Source: CAWJPW01 sp963844845
GTDB lineage: Bacteria; Acidobacteriota; Thermoanaerobaculia; Thermoanaerobaculales; Sulfomarinibacteraceae
Length of the DNA stretch: 64,000 bases
NCBI GenBank assembly: GCA_963844845.1
Contig: CAWJPW010000008.1
Location: 372,001 to 436,000, forward strand
Direction: 5' to 3'
In this document: positions 52,271 through 60,765 of the stretch, in pieces
How positions within the stretch are numbered: position 1 is the first letter of the stretch
Layout of the letters: each line of letters opens with the position of its first letter
Notes under the pieces: generated by a model
Told to the model about the DNA's origin: nothing
The model's input: the letters and a program-made list of their open reading frames with translations, nothing else
Databases searched by the model: none
Made by a program: the position numbers and the translations under genes

Positions 52271-52927
52271 CTACCACGCCGTCTGGCGGCGCAGCAGGGC
52301 GAGGAACTCCTCGCGCACCTTCTGGTCGGCGAAGGCGCCGCGCAACGCAGAGGTCGTGGTCAACGCCCCGGTCTTCTTCACACCGCGCATCTCCACGCAC
52401 AGGTGCCGGGCCTCGATCACCACCATCACCCCTAGGGGCTCCAGCTTCGACCACAGGAACTCGGCTACCTGCTCGGTGAGTTGCTCCTGGAGCTGCGGAC
52501 GCTTGGCGTAGAACTCGAGGATCCGTGGCAGCTTGGACAGACCGACGATGCGGTCCTCGGGGATGTAGGCGATGTGGGCATGTCCGTAGAACGGAACGAA
52601 GTGGTGAGCACACATGGAGTAGAAGGGGATCTCGCGCTCGATGACCATGTGCCGGTAGCCGCGTTCGTTGGGAAAGGTCGTGACCGTGGGTTCCGAGCCC
52701 TCGAACAGCCCATGGAACATCTCCAGGTACATCTTGGCGATGCGCTCCGGGGTCTGGACGAAGTTCGGGTCGTCGACGTCGAGGTTGAGTTCGCGCAGCA
52801 CCGCGGCCATGTGCTCTGAGATGCGCCGGATCATCTCCTCCTCACCCTCGCGCGGGATGAGGTTGCCATCGCGGGTGGGTACGCTGTCGCGGTTGTCCTC
52901 GTTCACCACCGGAACGACGTCACGCAT
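52271..52927 (-). CDS. folE: GTP cyclohydrolase I
   Basis: 218 residues. Signatures: QTPERIAKMYLEMFHGLF, zinc ligands in FYSMCAHHFVPFYGHAHIAYIPEDRIVGLSKLPRI, RPQLQEQLTEQVAEFLW, and the C-terminal zinc/active-site region VVIEARHLCVEMRGVKKTGALTTTSALRG. Makes dihydroneopterin triphosphate, first step of folate synthesis. GGAGGCACC ahead of the ATG. Confidence 0.97.
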   Translation of the reverse strand: MRDVVPVVNEDNRDSVPTRDGNLIPREGEEEMIRRISEHMAAVLRELNLDVDDPNFVQTPERIAKMYLEMFHGLFEGSEPTVTTFPNERGYRHMVIEREIPFYSMCAHHFVPFYGHAHIAYIPEDRIVGLSKLPRILEFYAKRPQLQEQLTEQVAEFLWSKLEPLGVMVVIEARHLCVEMRGVKKTGALTTTSALRGAFADQKVREEFLALLRRQTAW

Positions 52928-53066
52928 GGTGCCTCCGATCGCTCCCCATAATGGCGCATTGGAGGGCCCTATTCCAGCCGGGGGCCAGCCCTGACGATGG
53001 TCTATCATGGCGGCCATCCCGCGGGGCGCCCGCGGGCGGGCGGACTGCGCCCGCAAGGGGGACGGC

Positions 53067-54092
53067 GTGAGACGGATCCTGGTCACCGGCGGCTGCGGCT
53101 TCATCGGCTCGAACTTTGTTCGCCACGTCTTGGCGGCCCGCACCGGCATCGAGGTGGTCAACCTCGATGCCCTCACCTACGCAGGTCGGCGGGAGAACCT
53201 CGCGGACGTCGAGGGGGATGGCCGCTACCGCTTCGTGCACGGTGACATCTGTGATCCGGAGGCGGTGGCGCAGGCCATGGCCGGCTGTGACGCAGTCGTC
53301 AACTTCGCGGCTGAAACACATGTCGACCGCTCGCTGCTGGGGGCCGGCCACTTCATCCAAACCGACTGCCGCGGCGTGTGGGTCCTGCTCGAGGAGGCCC
53401 GCCGCCTCGGCGTGGAGCGCTTCGTCCAGGTCTCCACTGACGAGGTCTACGGGTCCATCGAGCGCGGGTCGTTCACCGAGGAGTCGCCTCTCAAGCCGCG
53501 CAACCCCTACGCCGCCTCCAAGGCCGGCGGCGACCGCATCGCCTACTCATTCTGGGCGTCGTTCGACGTGCCGGTGGTCATCACCCGGGCGTCGAACAAC
53601 TTCGGCCCCTACCAGTATCCCGAGAAGCTCATCCCCCTGTTCGTCACCAACGCGGTGGACGACCGCCCGCTACCTCTTTACGGCGACGGCGGCAACGTGC
53701 GTGACTGGCTCTTCGTCACCGACCACTGCGCGGCTATCGACTTCCTCCTCGAGAGCGGCGAGCCTGGCGAGGTCTACAACGTCGCCGGGGGCAACGAGCG
53801 TACCAACCTGGAGATCACCAGCGCGGTCCTCGGAGTGCTCGGCAAGCCCGACAGCCTCGTGCGCTTCGTCGACGACCGCCTCGGCCACGACCGCCGCTAC
53901 TCCCTCGACGGCGGCAAGCTGACGGCGCTGGGCTTCACACCCACCACCGACTTCGCCGCTGCCCTCGAGGCGACAGTGCGCTGGTATGCGGACCACCCGG
54001 AGTGGTGGCGCCCGATCCGCGAGCACGACGCCGAGTTCGCCGCGTACTACCGGCGTCAGTACGCCGAACGGCTGGAGGGCTCGCAGCAGTGA
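53067..54092 (+). CDS. rfbB: dTDP-glucose 4,6-dehydratase
   Basis: 341 residues, extended SDR. NAD site LVTGGCGFIGSNFVRHVL, AAETHVDRSL, VSTDEVYGSIERGSFTE, the catalytic YAASK, and SNNFGPYQYPEKLIPLF. Second step of dTDP-rhamnose synthesis. GTG start with AAGGGGG about 6 nt ahead. First gene of a three-gene run with 4-bp and 13-bp overlaps. rfbA and rfbC are not in the window. Confidence 0.95.
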   Translation: MRRILVTGGCGFIGSNFVRHVLAARTGIEVVNLDALTYAGRRENLADVEGDGRYRFVHGDICDPEAVAQAMAGCDAVVNFAAETHVDRSLLGAGHFIQTDCRGVWVLLEEARRLGVERFVQVSTDEVYGSIERGSFTEESPLKPRNPYAASKAGGDRIAYSFWASFDVPVVITRASNNFGPYQYPEKLIPLFVTNAVDDRPLPLYGDGGNVRDWLFVTDHCAAIDFLLESGEPGEVYNVAGGNERTNLEITSAVLGVLGKPDSLVRFVDDRLGHDRRYSLDGGKLTALGFTPTTDFAAALEATVRWYADHPEWWRPIREHDAEFAAYYRRQYAERLEGSQQ

Positions 54093-54940
54093 CCGACCTG
54101 CTGGTGACCGGCGCGTATGGTCAGCTGGGACGGGCCACTCTGGCCGCCGCCCACCGACGAGGCCTCGCCGCCGTGGGCCACGACCTCGACACTCTCGACA
54201 TCACCGCCCGCGCGTCCGTCGAGGAGATGATGACCCGCATCGGCCCCGCCGCAGTGCTCAACTGCGCCGCCTACACCCAGGTGGACGCCTGCGAGGAGCA
54301 CGAGGAGCTCGCCACCCGCGTCAACGGCGAGGCGGTGGGCGTGCTGGCGGAGGCGTGTAACCGCCACGGCGCGGTGCTGGTGCAGGTGTCCACCGACTAC
54401 GTGTTCCCGGGCACCGCGACCACGCCCTACCACGAGGACGACCAGGTCGGCCCGATCAACGCCTACGGCCGCTCCAAGCTGCTCGGCGAGGAGATAGCGC
54501 AGCGCGCCCACCACCACCTGGTGGTCCGCACCGCGTGGCTCTACGGTGGGCCGAGCGGCACCTTCGTTGAGGCAATCCGCGCGCAGCTGGCCCAGGGCAC
54601 GGCCTCGCTACGGGTGGTCGCCGACCAGACCGGCTCGCCGACCTTGTGTGACGATCTCGCCGGGGCCATCCTCGGCCTCCTGGCAGTGGGCGCTCGCGGC
54701 CTCGTGCACGCCGTCAACTCGGGCTCCACCACCTGGCACGGCTTCGCCGAGGAGATCGTCCACCGTTCGCACGCGACGGCCGAGGTGATCCCGGTAGCCA
54801 CGACCGAGTTCCCGCGCCCCGCTCCGCGGCCCGCCTACTCGGTGCTCGACACCGGCCGCTTGAGCCGCCTTCTGGGAGCGCCGCTGCCGACCTGGCAGGA
54901 CGCGCTGGCACGCTACCTGGAGGCGCCATGCGGGTCCTGA
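54089..54940 (+). CDS. rfbD: dTDP-4-dehydrorhamnose reductase
   Basis: 283 residues: LVTGAYGQLGRATLAAA, NCAAYTQVDACEEH, VQVSTDYVFPGT, YGRSKLLGEE with the catalytic Tyr/Lys, RTAWLYGG, and DQTGSPTLCDDLAGAI. Last step of dTDP-rhamnose synthesis. GTG start overlapping the rfbB stop as GTGA. Confidence 0.95.
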   Translation: MTDLLVTGAYGQLGRATLAAAHRRGLAAVGHDLDTLDITARASVEEMMTRIGPAAVLNCAAYTQVDACEEHEELATRVNGEAVGVLAEACNRHGAVLVQVSTDYVFPGTATTPYHEDDQVGPINAYGRSKLLGEEIAQRAHHHLVVRTAWLYGGPSGTFVEAIRAQLAQGTASLRVVADQTGSPTLCDDLAGAILGLLAVGARGLVHAVNSGSTTWHGFAEEIVHRSHATAEVIPVATTEFPRPAPRPAYSVLDTGRLSRLLGAPLPTWQDALARYLEAPCGS

Positions 54941-55884
54941 TCACCGGAGTCACCGGCTTCGCCGGTCGCCACCTCGCCAGCCTGCTGGTGGAGCACCACC
55001 GAGAGGCCGAGGTGTGGGGCCTGGCGCGCTGGGACTCCCCGCGCGAGGAGCTGCGCCCCCTGGACGCGGTCCTCACCTTCGTCACCGGGGACCTCACCGA
55101 CGCCGGCTCGCTGGTCAGAGCACTGCAGGCCAGCAAACCGGACATTCTCCTGCACCTGGCTGCAGCCTCGACGGTCTCCTCGTCATGGGGCACACCGGCC
55201 GAGGTGATGGCCGTGAACGTCCTCGGTACGGTCAATCTGCTGGAGGCGGTGCGGACCCTCGATCTCGACCCGGTGATCGTCCTTGCCGGCTCGGCCGAGG
55301 CCTACGGCCTGGTGGACGAGGGCGACCTGCCGGTGTCCGAGCACCAGCCCTTTCGTCCGGTATCCCCCTACGGCGTCAGCAAGGCGACAGTGGACCTCCT
55401 GGGGCATCAGTACCACGCCGCCTACGGCCTCCGGGTGATCCGGCTCCGGCTCTTCAACCACACCGGGCCCGGCCGTCCCGACCGCTTCGTGGCCTCCTCG
55501 TTCGCCCGTCAGATCGCGGAGGTCGAGCGTTCCCGGCGGGCGCCCGTCCTCGAGGTGGGCAACCTCGACGTGGTGCGCGACTTCAGCGACGTTCGCGACG
55601 TCGCGCGCGCCTACTGGGCCGCGGCCGTGCACGGCGATGCCGGCGCCGCCTACAACCTGTGCTCCGGCCGGCCGGTGAGCATCCGCCAGCTCCTCGACCA
55701 CCTCCGGACCCTGAGCACCGCTGACATCGAGGTCCGCGTCGACCCCGGCCGCCTGCGCACCACGGAGATCCCGGCCCTCTACGGCGATCCCCGGGCCTTC
55801 ACCGCTGCCACCGACTGGCGACCCACGATTCCGCTTGAGCAGACCCTGCACGACATCCTGGAGTGGTGGCGCACGCGCGTGTAG
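54928..55884 (+). CDS. NAD(P)-dependent epimerase/reductase, GDP-6-deoxy-mannose reductase (RMD)-like
   Basis: 318 residues: LITGVTGFAGRHLASLL, HLAAASTVSSSWGTPAEVMAVN, AGSAEAYG, SPYGVSKATVDLLG (catalytic Tyr/Lys), RLFNHTGPGRPDRFVASSFARQIAEVE and VRDFSDVRDVARAY. The HTGPGQ/R-F and SFARQI pattern is that of GDP-4-keto-6-deoxy-D-mannose reductases. Coupled to rfbD by a 13-bp overlap, although no GDP-mannose dehydratase is present here, so the substrate is uncertain. Confidence 0.82.
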   Translation: MRVLITGVTGFAGRHLASLLVEHHREAEVWGLARWDSPREELRPLDAVLTFVTGDLTDAGSLVRALQASKPDILLHLAAASTVSSSWGTPAEVMAVNVLGTVNLLEAVRTLDLDPVIVLAGSAEAYGLVDEGDLPVSEHQPFRPVSPYGVSKATVDLLGHQYHAAYGLRVIRLRLFNHTGPGRPDRFVASSFARQIAEVERSRRAPVLEVGNLDVVRDFSDVRDVARAYWAAAVHGDAGAAYNLCSGRPVSIRQLLDHLRTLSTADIEVRVDPGRLRTTEIPALYGDPRAFTAATDWRPTIPLEQTLHDILEWWRTRV

Positions 55885-56006
55885 CACGCTCGCCGCCACC
55901 GACGGCCACACCCGGCGCGCACCGCGCCAGCGCCGAGAGGGCTTCACCTTCTGGCGTTTGCACGTCTGCACGGTTCCGGGTCTTTACTCCGCGCCCCCGG
56001 ACTCCG

Positions 56007-56012
56007 TACCCT
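56007..56012 (+). promoter_or_regulatory. -10 box of the enoyl-CoA hydratase gene (leaderless)
   Basis: TACCCT, 6 nt before the ATG; TTACTC lies 17 nt further upstream. No Shine-Dalgarno. Confidence 0.35.
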
Positions 56013-56018
56013 CGTGCC

Positions 56019-56807
56019 ATGGACCAGCTCATCATCACGCGTCGTGACGGCCCCGTGGCCATTCTCACGTTGAACGACCCGGAGCGCGCCAACCCGCTGT
56101 CACCGGCTTTAGCCGAGGCACTCACGGCGGCGCTGGAGGAGAGCGCCGGGGACCCGGAGGTGCGTGCGGTGGTTCTCGCGGGCGCCGGACGCCACTTCTC
56201 CGCAGGCGCCGATCTCGCCGCCCTCGAGGCGGTGGCGACAGGGGGCGACGAGCACGCCAGCCGCGCCGACTCCGCGCGGCTGGAGCGCCTCTTCACCGTC
56301 CTCCTCAAGCACCCCAAGCTCACCCTCGCCGCGGTGCACGGCGCCGCCATCGCCGGCGGCTGCGGCCTCGCCACCGCCTGCGACCTGGTGGTGGCCGAGC
56401 CCGCCGCCCGCTTCGCCTACACCGAGGTCCTCATCGGCTTCATTCCGGCCCTGGTGTCCACCTTCCTCACCCGCCGGGTGCCCGGCCACGTGACCCGACG
56501 GCTGCTGCTGGATCCCGAGCGCCTCGACGCCGAGCACGCCTGCGCTCTCGGCCTCGTCGACGAGGTGGTGGAGGAGGGCCAGGCGTTGACGCACGCCGTG
56601 GCCTGGGCCACCGCCATCGCCCACAAGGCCTCGCCGGCGGCCCTCGCCGCCACCAAGGCGCTGCTCAACCAGAGCGTGGGGCGTGGCTGGCGTGAGAGCC
56701 TGGCGATCGCCGCCGCGGCCAACGCCGAGCAGCGCCGCCATCCGGAGTGCCGCCGCGGCGTGCGCACCTTCCTCGCGACCAAGAAAACCCCCGACTGGCT
56801 CGCCTGA
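56019..56807 (+). CDS. Enoyl-CoA hydratase/isomerase family protein
   Basis: 262 residues, crotonase fold: VAILTLNDPERANPLSP, the oxyanion-hole AGAGRHFSAGADLAAL, HGAAIAGGCGLATACDLVVAEPAARFAYTEVLIGFIPA. Glu in the YTEVLIGF helix corresponds to a catalytic acid position. Exact acyl-CoA substrate unknown. Convergent with the thioesterase gene. Confidence 0.88.
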   Translation: MDQLIITRRDGPVAILTLNDPERANPLSPALAEALTAALEESAGDPEVRAVVLAGAGRHFSAGADLAALEAVATGGDEHASRADSARLERLFTVLLKHPKLTLAAVHGAAIAGGCGLATACDLVVAEPAARFAYTEVLIGFIPALVSTFLTRRVPGHVTRRLLLDPERLDAEHACALGLVDEVVEEGQALTHAVAWATAIAHKASPAALAATKALLNQSVGRGWRESLAIAAAANAEQRRHPECRRGVRTFLATKKTPDWLA

Positions 56808-56819
56808 ACCGCAGAACGG

Positions 56820-57221
56820 TCAGACGACGAGCCCTTCGAGGCGGCGACGGAGGTCCTCGGAGATCGGCGCCGACCGGCCGGTGGCGTGGTCCACCACCAC
56901 CTGCACCGTCACCGCCTCGGCGGCGAGGTGATCCGCGGCCTCCACCCGGTAGCACAGGCTGAAGCTGGACCGTCCCAGATGCGACACGCCGACGCCCACC
57001 TCGACCCGGTCGTCGAGCCGAACCGGCCGGCGGTAGTCCACCTCCACCCGCGCCACCAGAAACGGGATGTCGTCGACCCCGTGACCGCCCAACCGTTCCC
57101 GCCAGAGCGCAACACGGGCCATCTCCAGGTAGCTCACCATCACCGCGTTGTTGACGTGGTCGAAGGGGTCGAGGTCGCGCCAGCGCACCTGCACCGCAGA
57201 GGTGAAGGGAAAGCCCTTCAT
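56820..57221 (-). CDS. Hotdog-fold acyl-CoA thioesterase (YbgC/FadM type)
   Basis: 133 residues with the 4HBT motif RWRDLDPFDHVNNAVMVSYLEMARVALW (catalytic Asp in DPFDHVNN) and VEVDYRRPVRLDDRVEVGVGVSHLGRSSF. Hydrolyses acyl-CoA thioesters. Follows the 600-residue unknown gene by 10 nt on the same strand, so the two may share a transcript. Confidence 0.88.
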   Translation of the reverse strand: MKGFPFTSAVQVRWRDLDPFDHVNNAVMVSYLEMARVALWRERLGGHGVDDIPFLVARVEVDYRRPVRLDDRVEVGVGVSHLGRSSFSLCYRVEAADHLAAEAVTVQVVVDHATGRSAPISEDLRRRLEGLVV

Positions 57222-57231
57222 GGCGTCTCTG

Positions 57232-59034
57232 CTAGAGCTCGAGCCAGGTAAACCAGATGGGGTGGTTCTTTTTGTACCACTCGAGCACCTCAGCGATGAG
57301 CTCCTTCTTGTCGGGAGCCAGCACGGCGTCGTCGACCTGCTCGAGGTGCAGCTTGATGCGGTCGCCCGGGAGGTACTCCAGCGCCTCGGGCGCGAGGGTC
57401 TGGAGCTCGTTGCGGATGCGGCCCGAGTCGGAGATCTTCACCGCCCGGCTGCGGTAGTCGGTACCGGCGTAGAAGCGGTCCAGCAGGGGCGAGAACACCA
57501 ACCGCATCTCCGTCATGGGCTCCATCAGCCTCAGCGTGGAGCGCACCTCGAGGATCCCTCGACGGGTGGCGGCCCGCGCCACGACCCGGTAGCGGTCGGG
57601 ACCCAGCGCCTCGACGCCCGCGGCGCCGGTGTAGGGGTCCGGCAGCATGTAGCCGGTGAGGGCGAGGACCCGCCACTGCTTCTTGGGAAAGAAGTCGTCC
57701 ACCGTGATGGTTGGTTCGTCCAGCGGCATGCCCGCGGCATGGGCCTCACGCAGAATCTCGCGGTAGGTGGCAACCTCTTCGTCGTTGACGTCGCGGTCAA
57801 GAACCGCGGCCAGGTCGGCGGTGAATGACGGCGCCTTGTGATCCAGCTGCATGAGATTCTGCTCGCGGTCGTAGGCGACCTTGAAGCGGGACGAGAAGAG
57901 GCACATGGAGGTTGTGAGGTCAAGCACCGGGTCGAGGCTGGCGGCCTGCATCGCCTCGGCCGAGGCGGCATAGCCGTCACACAGGAAGAGGTGGGTCGCC
58001 CCGGCGTCGTCCGTGAACGGCCCCGCTGCGAACACCGGGGCGTAGGTCCCAGACTCGGTGAACGCCGGAAGCCCGGTGGCGGGCATGCGCCAGCCGTCCT
58101 CCACCAGGTGGGCGCCCAGGGCCTGCCACTCCTGCCACAGCTTGCCGATGCGTCCCCGCCGCGACTCACCGCCCAGAGTCCAGACGTGCACGTGCTCGGG
58201 ACGAATGCCGGGGTAGGTGGCGCGGATCGTCTCCATGACCAGCGCCCTCGGGGTACGGAAGGTGAGCAGCACCGAGCGCTCCTCGGCGCAGCGCATCACC
58301 TCGCGAGGCAGCACCAGGGTGCCCATGTAGCCCTCGTAGGGGCGGGCGACGTGGAGCGGCTGGTCGAAGAGGTGGAGCACGGCGATGGGGCCGGTGGGCT
58401 CACCCTTGGCGAAGCGCGTGGTGTTCTCCAGCGTGTCCACCGCGCCGCCCCACACCGTGATTCCCTCCTCCTGGAGGTCGTCCCAGAACTGCGGCCACTC
58501 GTAGCCATCGCGGTTGATCAGGCGCCCCACCCGCCGGTCGAGGAAGCGGGCAACCTGCGGCCGGGCGTAGACCCGCCCGAAGCCGAGCAGCGGGTTGGAG
58601 CCCATCTCCGGCGTTTCGCCCGCCTTGGGCATGAGGCCCTCGCCCAGGCTCACCATCACCGCGTGGTTCTCGGGCAGGCTGCGCGTGAGATACCACAGGG
58701 CCTCGGAGAGCGCGTAGGCCGAGACCGCGTCGGCGTCCTTCTTGACCCGGTTGAAGCCGGCCTTGTCGAGGCCCGCGCCCTCGCCGAAGCGACCGAACAG
58801 ACGCGTGCCCAGGGCGGTAACCGCGGTGGCCATGATGAAGGCGCGCTCCAACTGCGGGCCCACGAACGAGAGGCCGCTGCTGCGCTCGCCCCCGACCCAC
58901 TCCTGCTCGGACACGCCGTTGCCGCGGCCGCCCTGGATCCAGTGCTCCTCCACGTCCTCCAACCAGAGGTGAAAGCGTCCGAGAATTGACCGGGTGTCGA
59001 ACACCCACTGGGCGACGAGATTCTTGCGATCCAT
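57232..59034 (-). CDS. Large conserved-looking protein of unknown function
   Basis: 600 residues, not recognised. Starts MDRKNLVAQWVFDTRSILG; no signal peptide or membrane span. It looks cytosolic, with a patterned alpha/beta composition and segments such as NHAVMVSLGEGLMPKAGE, FGRVYARPQVARFLDRR, VLHLFDQPLHVARPYEGYMG and LFLCDGYAASAEAMQAA. GGGGGAGGAGC ahead of the ATG and a strong TTGGAA-17-TAGAAT promoter upstream indicate a genuinely expressed gene. Upstream reading to 59283 precedes the promoter and is rejected. Confidence 0.8.
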   Translation of the reverse strand: MDRKNLVAQWVFDTRSILGRFHLWLEDVEEHWIQGGRGNGVSEQEWVGGERSSGLSFVGPQLERAFIMATAVTALGTRLFGRFGEGAGLDKAGFNRVKKDADAVSAYALSEALWYLTRSLPENHAVMVSLGEGLMPKAGETPEMGSNPLLGFGRVYARPQVARFLDRRVGRLINRDGYEWPQFWDDLQEEGITVWGGAVDTLENTTRFAKGEPTGPIAVLHLFDQPLHVARPYEGYMGTLVLPREVMRCAEERSVLLTFRTPRALVMETIRATYPGIRPEHVHVWTLGGESRRGRIGKLWQEWQALGAHLVEDGWRMPATGLPAFTESGTYAPVFAAGPFTDDAGATHLFLCDGYAASAEAMQAASLDPVLDLTTSMCLFSSRFKVAYDREQNLMQLDHKAPSFTADLAAVLDRDVNDEEVATYREILREAHAAGMPLDEPTITVDDFFPKKQWRVLALTGYMLPDPYTGAAGVEALGPDRYRVVARAATRRGILEVRSTLRLMEPMTEMRLVFSPLLDRFYAGTDYRSRAVKISDSGRIRNELQTLAPEALEYLPGDRIKLHLEQVDDAVLAPDKKELIAEVLEWYKKNHPIWFTWLEL

Positions 59035-59388
59035 TCGTGCTCCTCCCCCGGACGAACGACCGGTCGGCGCCGGATATTCGGGGCTTCGTCCTGATTCTAG
59101 TGAATCCCGATCCCGCTTCCAACGTGCACCGCAGCGGAGCCCGCCCCGGGATCTCGGGGGAACGGGACAGCGGACGACACCGGAGGCGTCGGTGACAACC
59201 CTTGGAGGCGGAGATCGCGGCTCCGGCCGTGACGCCGACCGAGCCCGCGCCCACGCTGCGCTCGGTTGGGTTGGGCGCGGCATGTCGCTCGTTCGGTTCC
59301 CCGCTCATCGCGGTGCCGGGTGGGAGCCCCTGCACCGCGTCGCGTCACCGCGCGATCGACGCGGGTGGGCGGTGCAGCCCATCACCCA
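59035..59388. other. 354-bp intergenic region with a promoter and a heptad repeat
   Basis: Holds the promoter of the 600-residue gene (59094-59122) on one side and a GTGATGG-type heptad repeat on the other (59361-59400). The centre shows no gene or RNA I can support. Confidence 0.5.
59094..59122 (-). promoter_or_regulatory. Probable sigma70 promoter of the 600-residue gene
   Basis: TTGGAA, 17-nt spacer, TAGAAT on the minus strand; transcript start near 59087, leader about 50 nt with a GGAGGAG site. Confidence 0.65.
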
Positions 59389-59400
59389 TCACTCCTCGCC
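59361..59400 (-). repeat. Heptad-family repeat, copy L, overlapping a stop codon
   Basis: On the minus strand GGCGAGGA, GTGATGG, GTGATGG, GCTGCACCGCCCACCC. The TGA of the first GTGATGG unit is the stop of the 453-residue protein encoded at 59389-60750. Confidence 0.65.
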
Positions 59401-60750
59401 CTCTGGCCCTCGAGGTGCTGCGAAATCGAGCCAGGCCGCAGCGCCCTCAGCATCTTCGGCCCACGCCACCTCGCGGAAGCCAGCCAGCGGCCCGGCGGCC
59501 CGGCGCAGCAGGGCAAGGCGGCTGCGGGGCACGAGCCCCACATCGGCGAGCAGCCCGACTCCCCCGAGGACATCGGCGGCCGCCGCGGCCTCGGGCCCGC
59601 GCGCGGACAGCCAGCTGGCCGTATCGCCGGCGGTCACCAGCCGTCCGGCAGCGGCGTCGAGCTCGGCCTGCCCAGTGGCCAGCAGCACACCCTGCTCTTC
59701 CACCCGGACCCACCATGACAGCAGCGGCGACTGCCAGCGCCGTGGGCCGCCGCCCTCCGCGGGCATGGTTTCTCGGCAGCCGAACGGGCAAAGGGCATCG
59801 CGAATCGTACCGACGGCGGCGTCACGGGCCGCTCCGGGCTGCTCGTCATCCCGCCAGCTCAGGAGGAGAGCACCGCGCGGTTGCGGCAGTGGCTGTCCAG
59901 GCGCCACCTCACGCACCCAGGCCGTCACCGGCCTCGCCAGCGACCGTCCCAGCTCCCGGGTGAGCGCACTGAGCAACCCCGACTCTGGCAACCGCACTCC
60001 CACCCGGTCGAGGGCCGCAAGCCCGTCCCGAGCGCCCAGCACCGCCGCCCCGCCGAGGCCGGGCTCGGGCACGGCGGGAGCCACCCCGCGGACGATCTCG
60101 AGACGCTGCTGCCGGCGCCAGCGGCCGCGCCACTCGACCCCGGCCACCCACGCCCAGCACGCCAGCTGCTCACGGGGCGGCGCTGCCGCGGGCGGGCGCC
60201 ACCCCCAGCCCTCGAGCAGCGCGGCGGAGGAGGCGACGCGCAGAATGCCGTCGTGCACCACCGTGCGCCTCTTCATCCCGGCAGGCAAAAGGCCCCCGCT
60301 CTGAAGCTCGTCCACCACCGCGCCACCCCGCACCCGTCCCTGCACAACCCAGCCATCGTCCCACCAGGCCGCCACAAGCCCACTGGGAAACTGGCTCAGC
60401 ACGCCGGCGGCCACCGCTGCTGGCGCCAGAGCTCCGGCGCCGGGACCGGGACCGCCGCCGGCCTGCAGGCCCCGCCACCAGGACGGGTCGAGGAGCAGGC
60501 GCCGCGCCGGGTCGCGGGCCAGCAGGCGGGTCCAGGCACCGGGCTCGGCCAACACCACGACGCCCACCGGCTCGGCCGGCAGGGCCAGGGCCGGGTTGTC
60601 GCGCACCAGCCGGGCGGCCGACTCGGCCGGACGACTCCCCCCAAGCGCCCACCACAGCGCCGCAGCGGCGAGCAGGAGTACCAGCAGCACCGCCGCCGTC
60701 CCAACGGCCCTGCGCCGACGCCGCCCTGGTGTAACATGACGCGCAATCAT
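59389..60750 (-). CDS. Membrane-anchored protein of unknown function
   Basis: 453 residues: basic N-terminus, one membrane helix (AVGTAAVLLVLLLAAAALWWAL), then a long periplasmic part rich in Ala, Gly, Arg and Trp with no motif I know. The layout resembles DUF3352-like secreted proteins (FPSGLVAAWWDDGWVVQGRVRGG), a weak comparison. Its ATG overlaps that of the divergent glycosyltransferase; a TACAAT box lies 9 nt before it, inside that gene. Confidence 0.65.
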   Translation of the reverse strand: MIARHVTPGRRRRRAVGTAAVLLVLLLAAAALWWALGGSRPAESAARLVRDNPALALPAEPVGVVVLAEPGAWTRLLARDPARRLLLDPSWWRGLQAGGGPGPGAGALAPAAVAAGVLSQFPSGLVAAWWDDGWVVQGRVRGGAVVDELQSGGLLPAGMKRRTVVHDGILRVASSAALLEGWGWRPPAAAPPREQLACWAWVAGVEWRGRWRRQQRLEIVRGVAPAVPEPGLGGAAVLGARDGLAALDRVGVRLPESGLLSALTRELGRSLARPVTAWVREVAPGQPLPQPRGALLLSWRDDEQPGAARDAAVGTIRDALCPFGCRETMPAEGGGPRRWQSPLLSWWVRVEEQGVLLATGQAELDAAAGRLVTAGDTASWLSARGPEAAAAADVLGGVGLLADVGLVPRSRLALLRRAAGPLAGFREVAWAEDAEGAAAWLDFAAPRGPEGEE

Positions 60751-60765
60751 GGGCGGCTCATTGTA
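60732..60765. promoter_or_regulatory. Overlapping divergent start region
   Basis: TAACAT (60732-60737, plus) precedes the glycosyltransferase ATG by 11 nt, and TACAAT (minus strand, 60760-60765) precedes the opposite ATG by 9 nt. The two start codons share CATG-type bases at 60748-60751. Neither gene has a Shine-Dalgarno. Confidence 0.45.
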
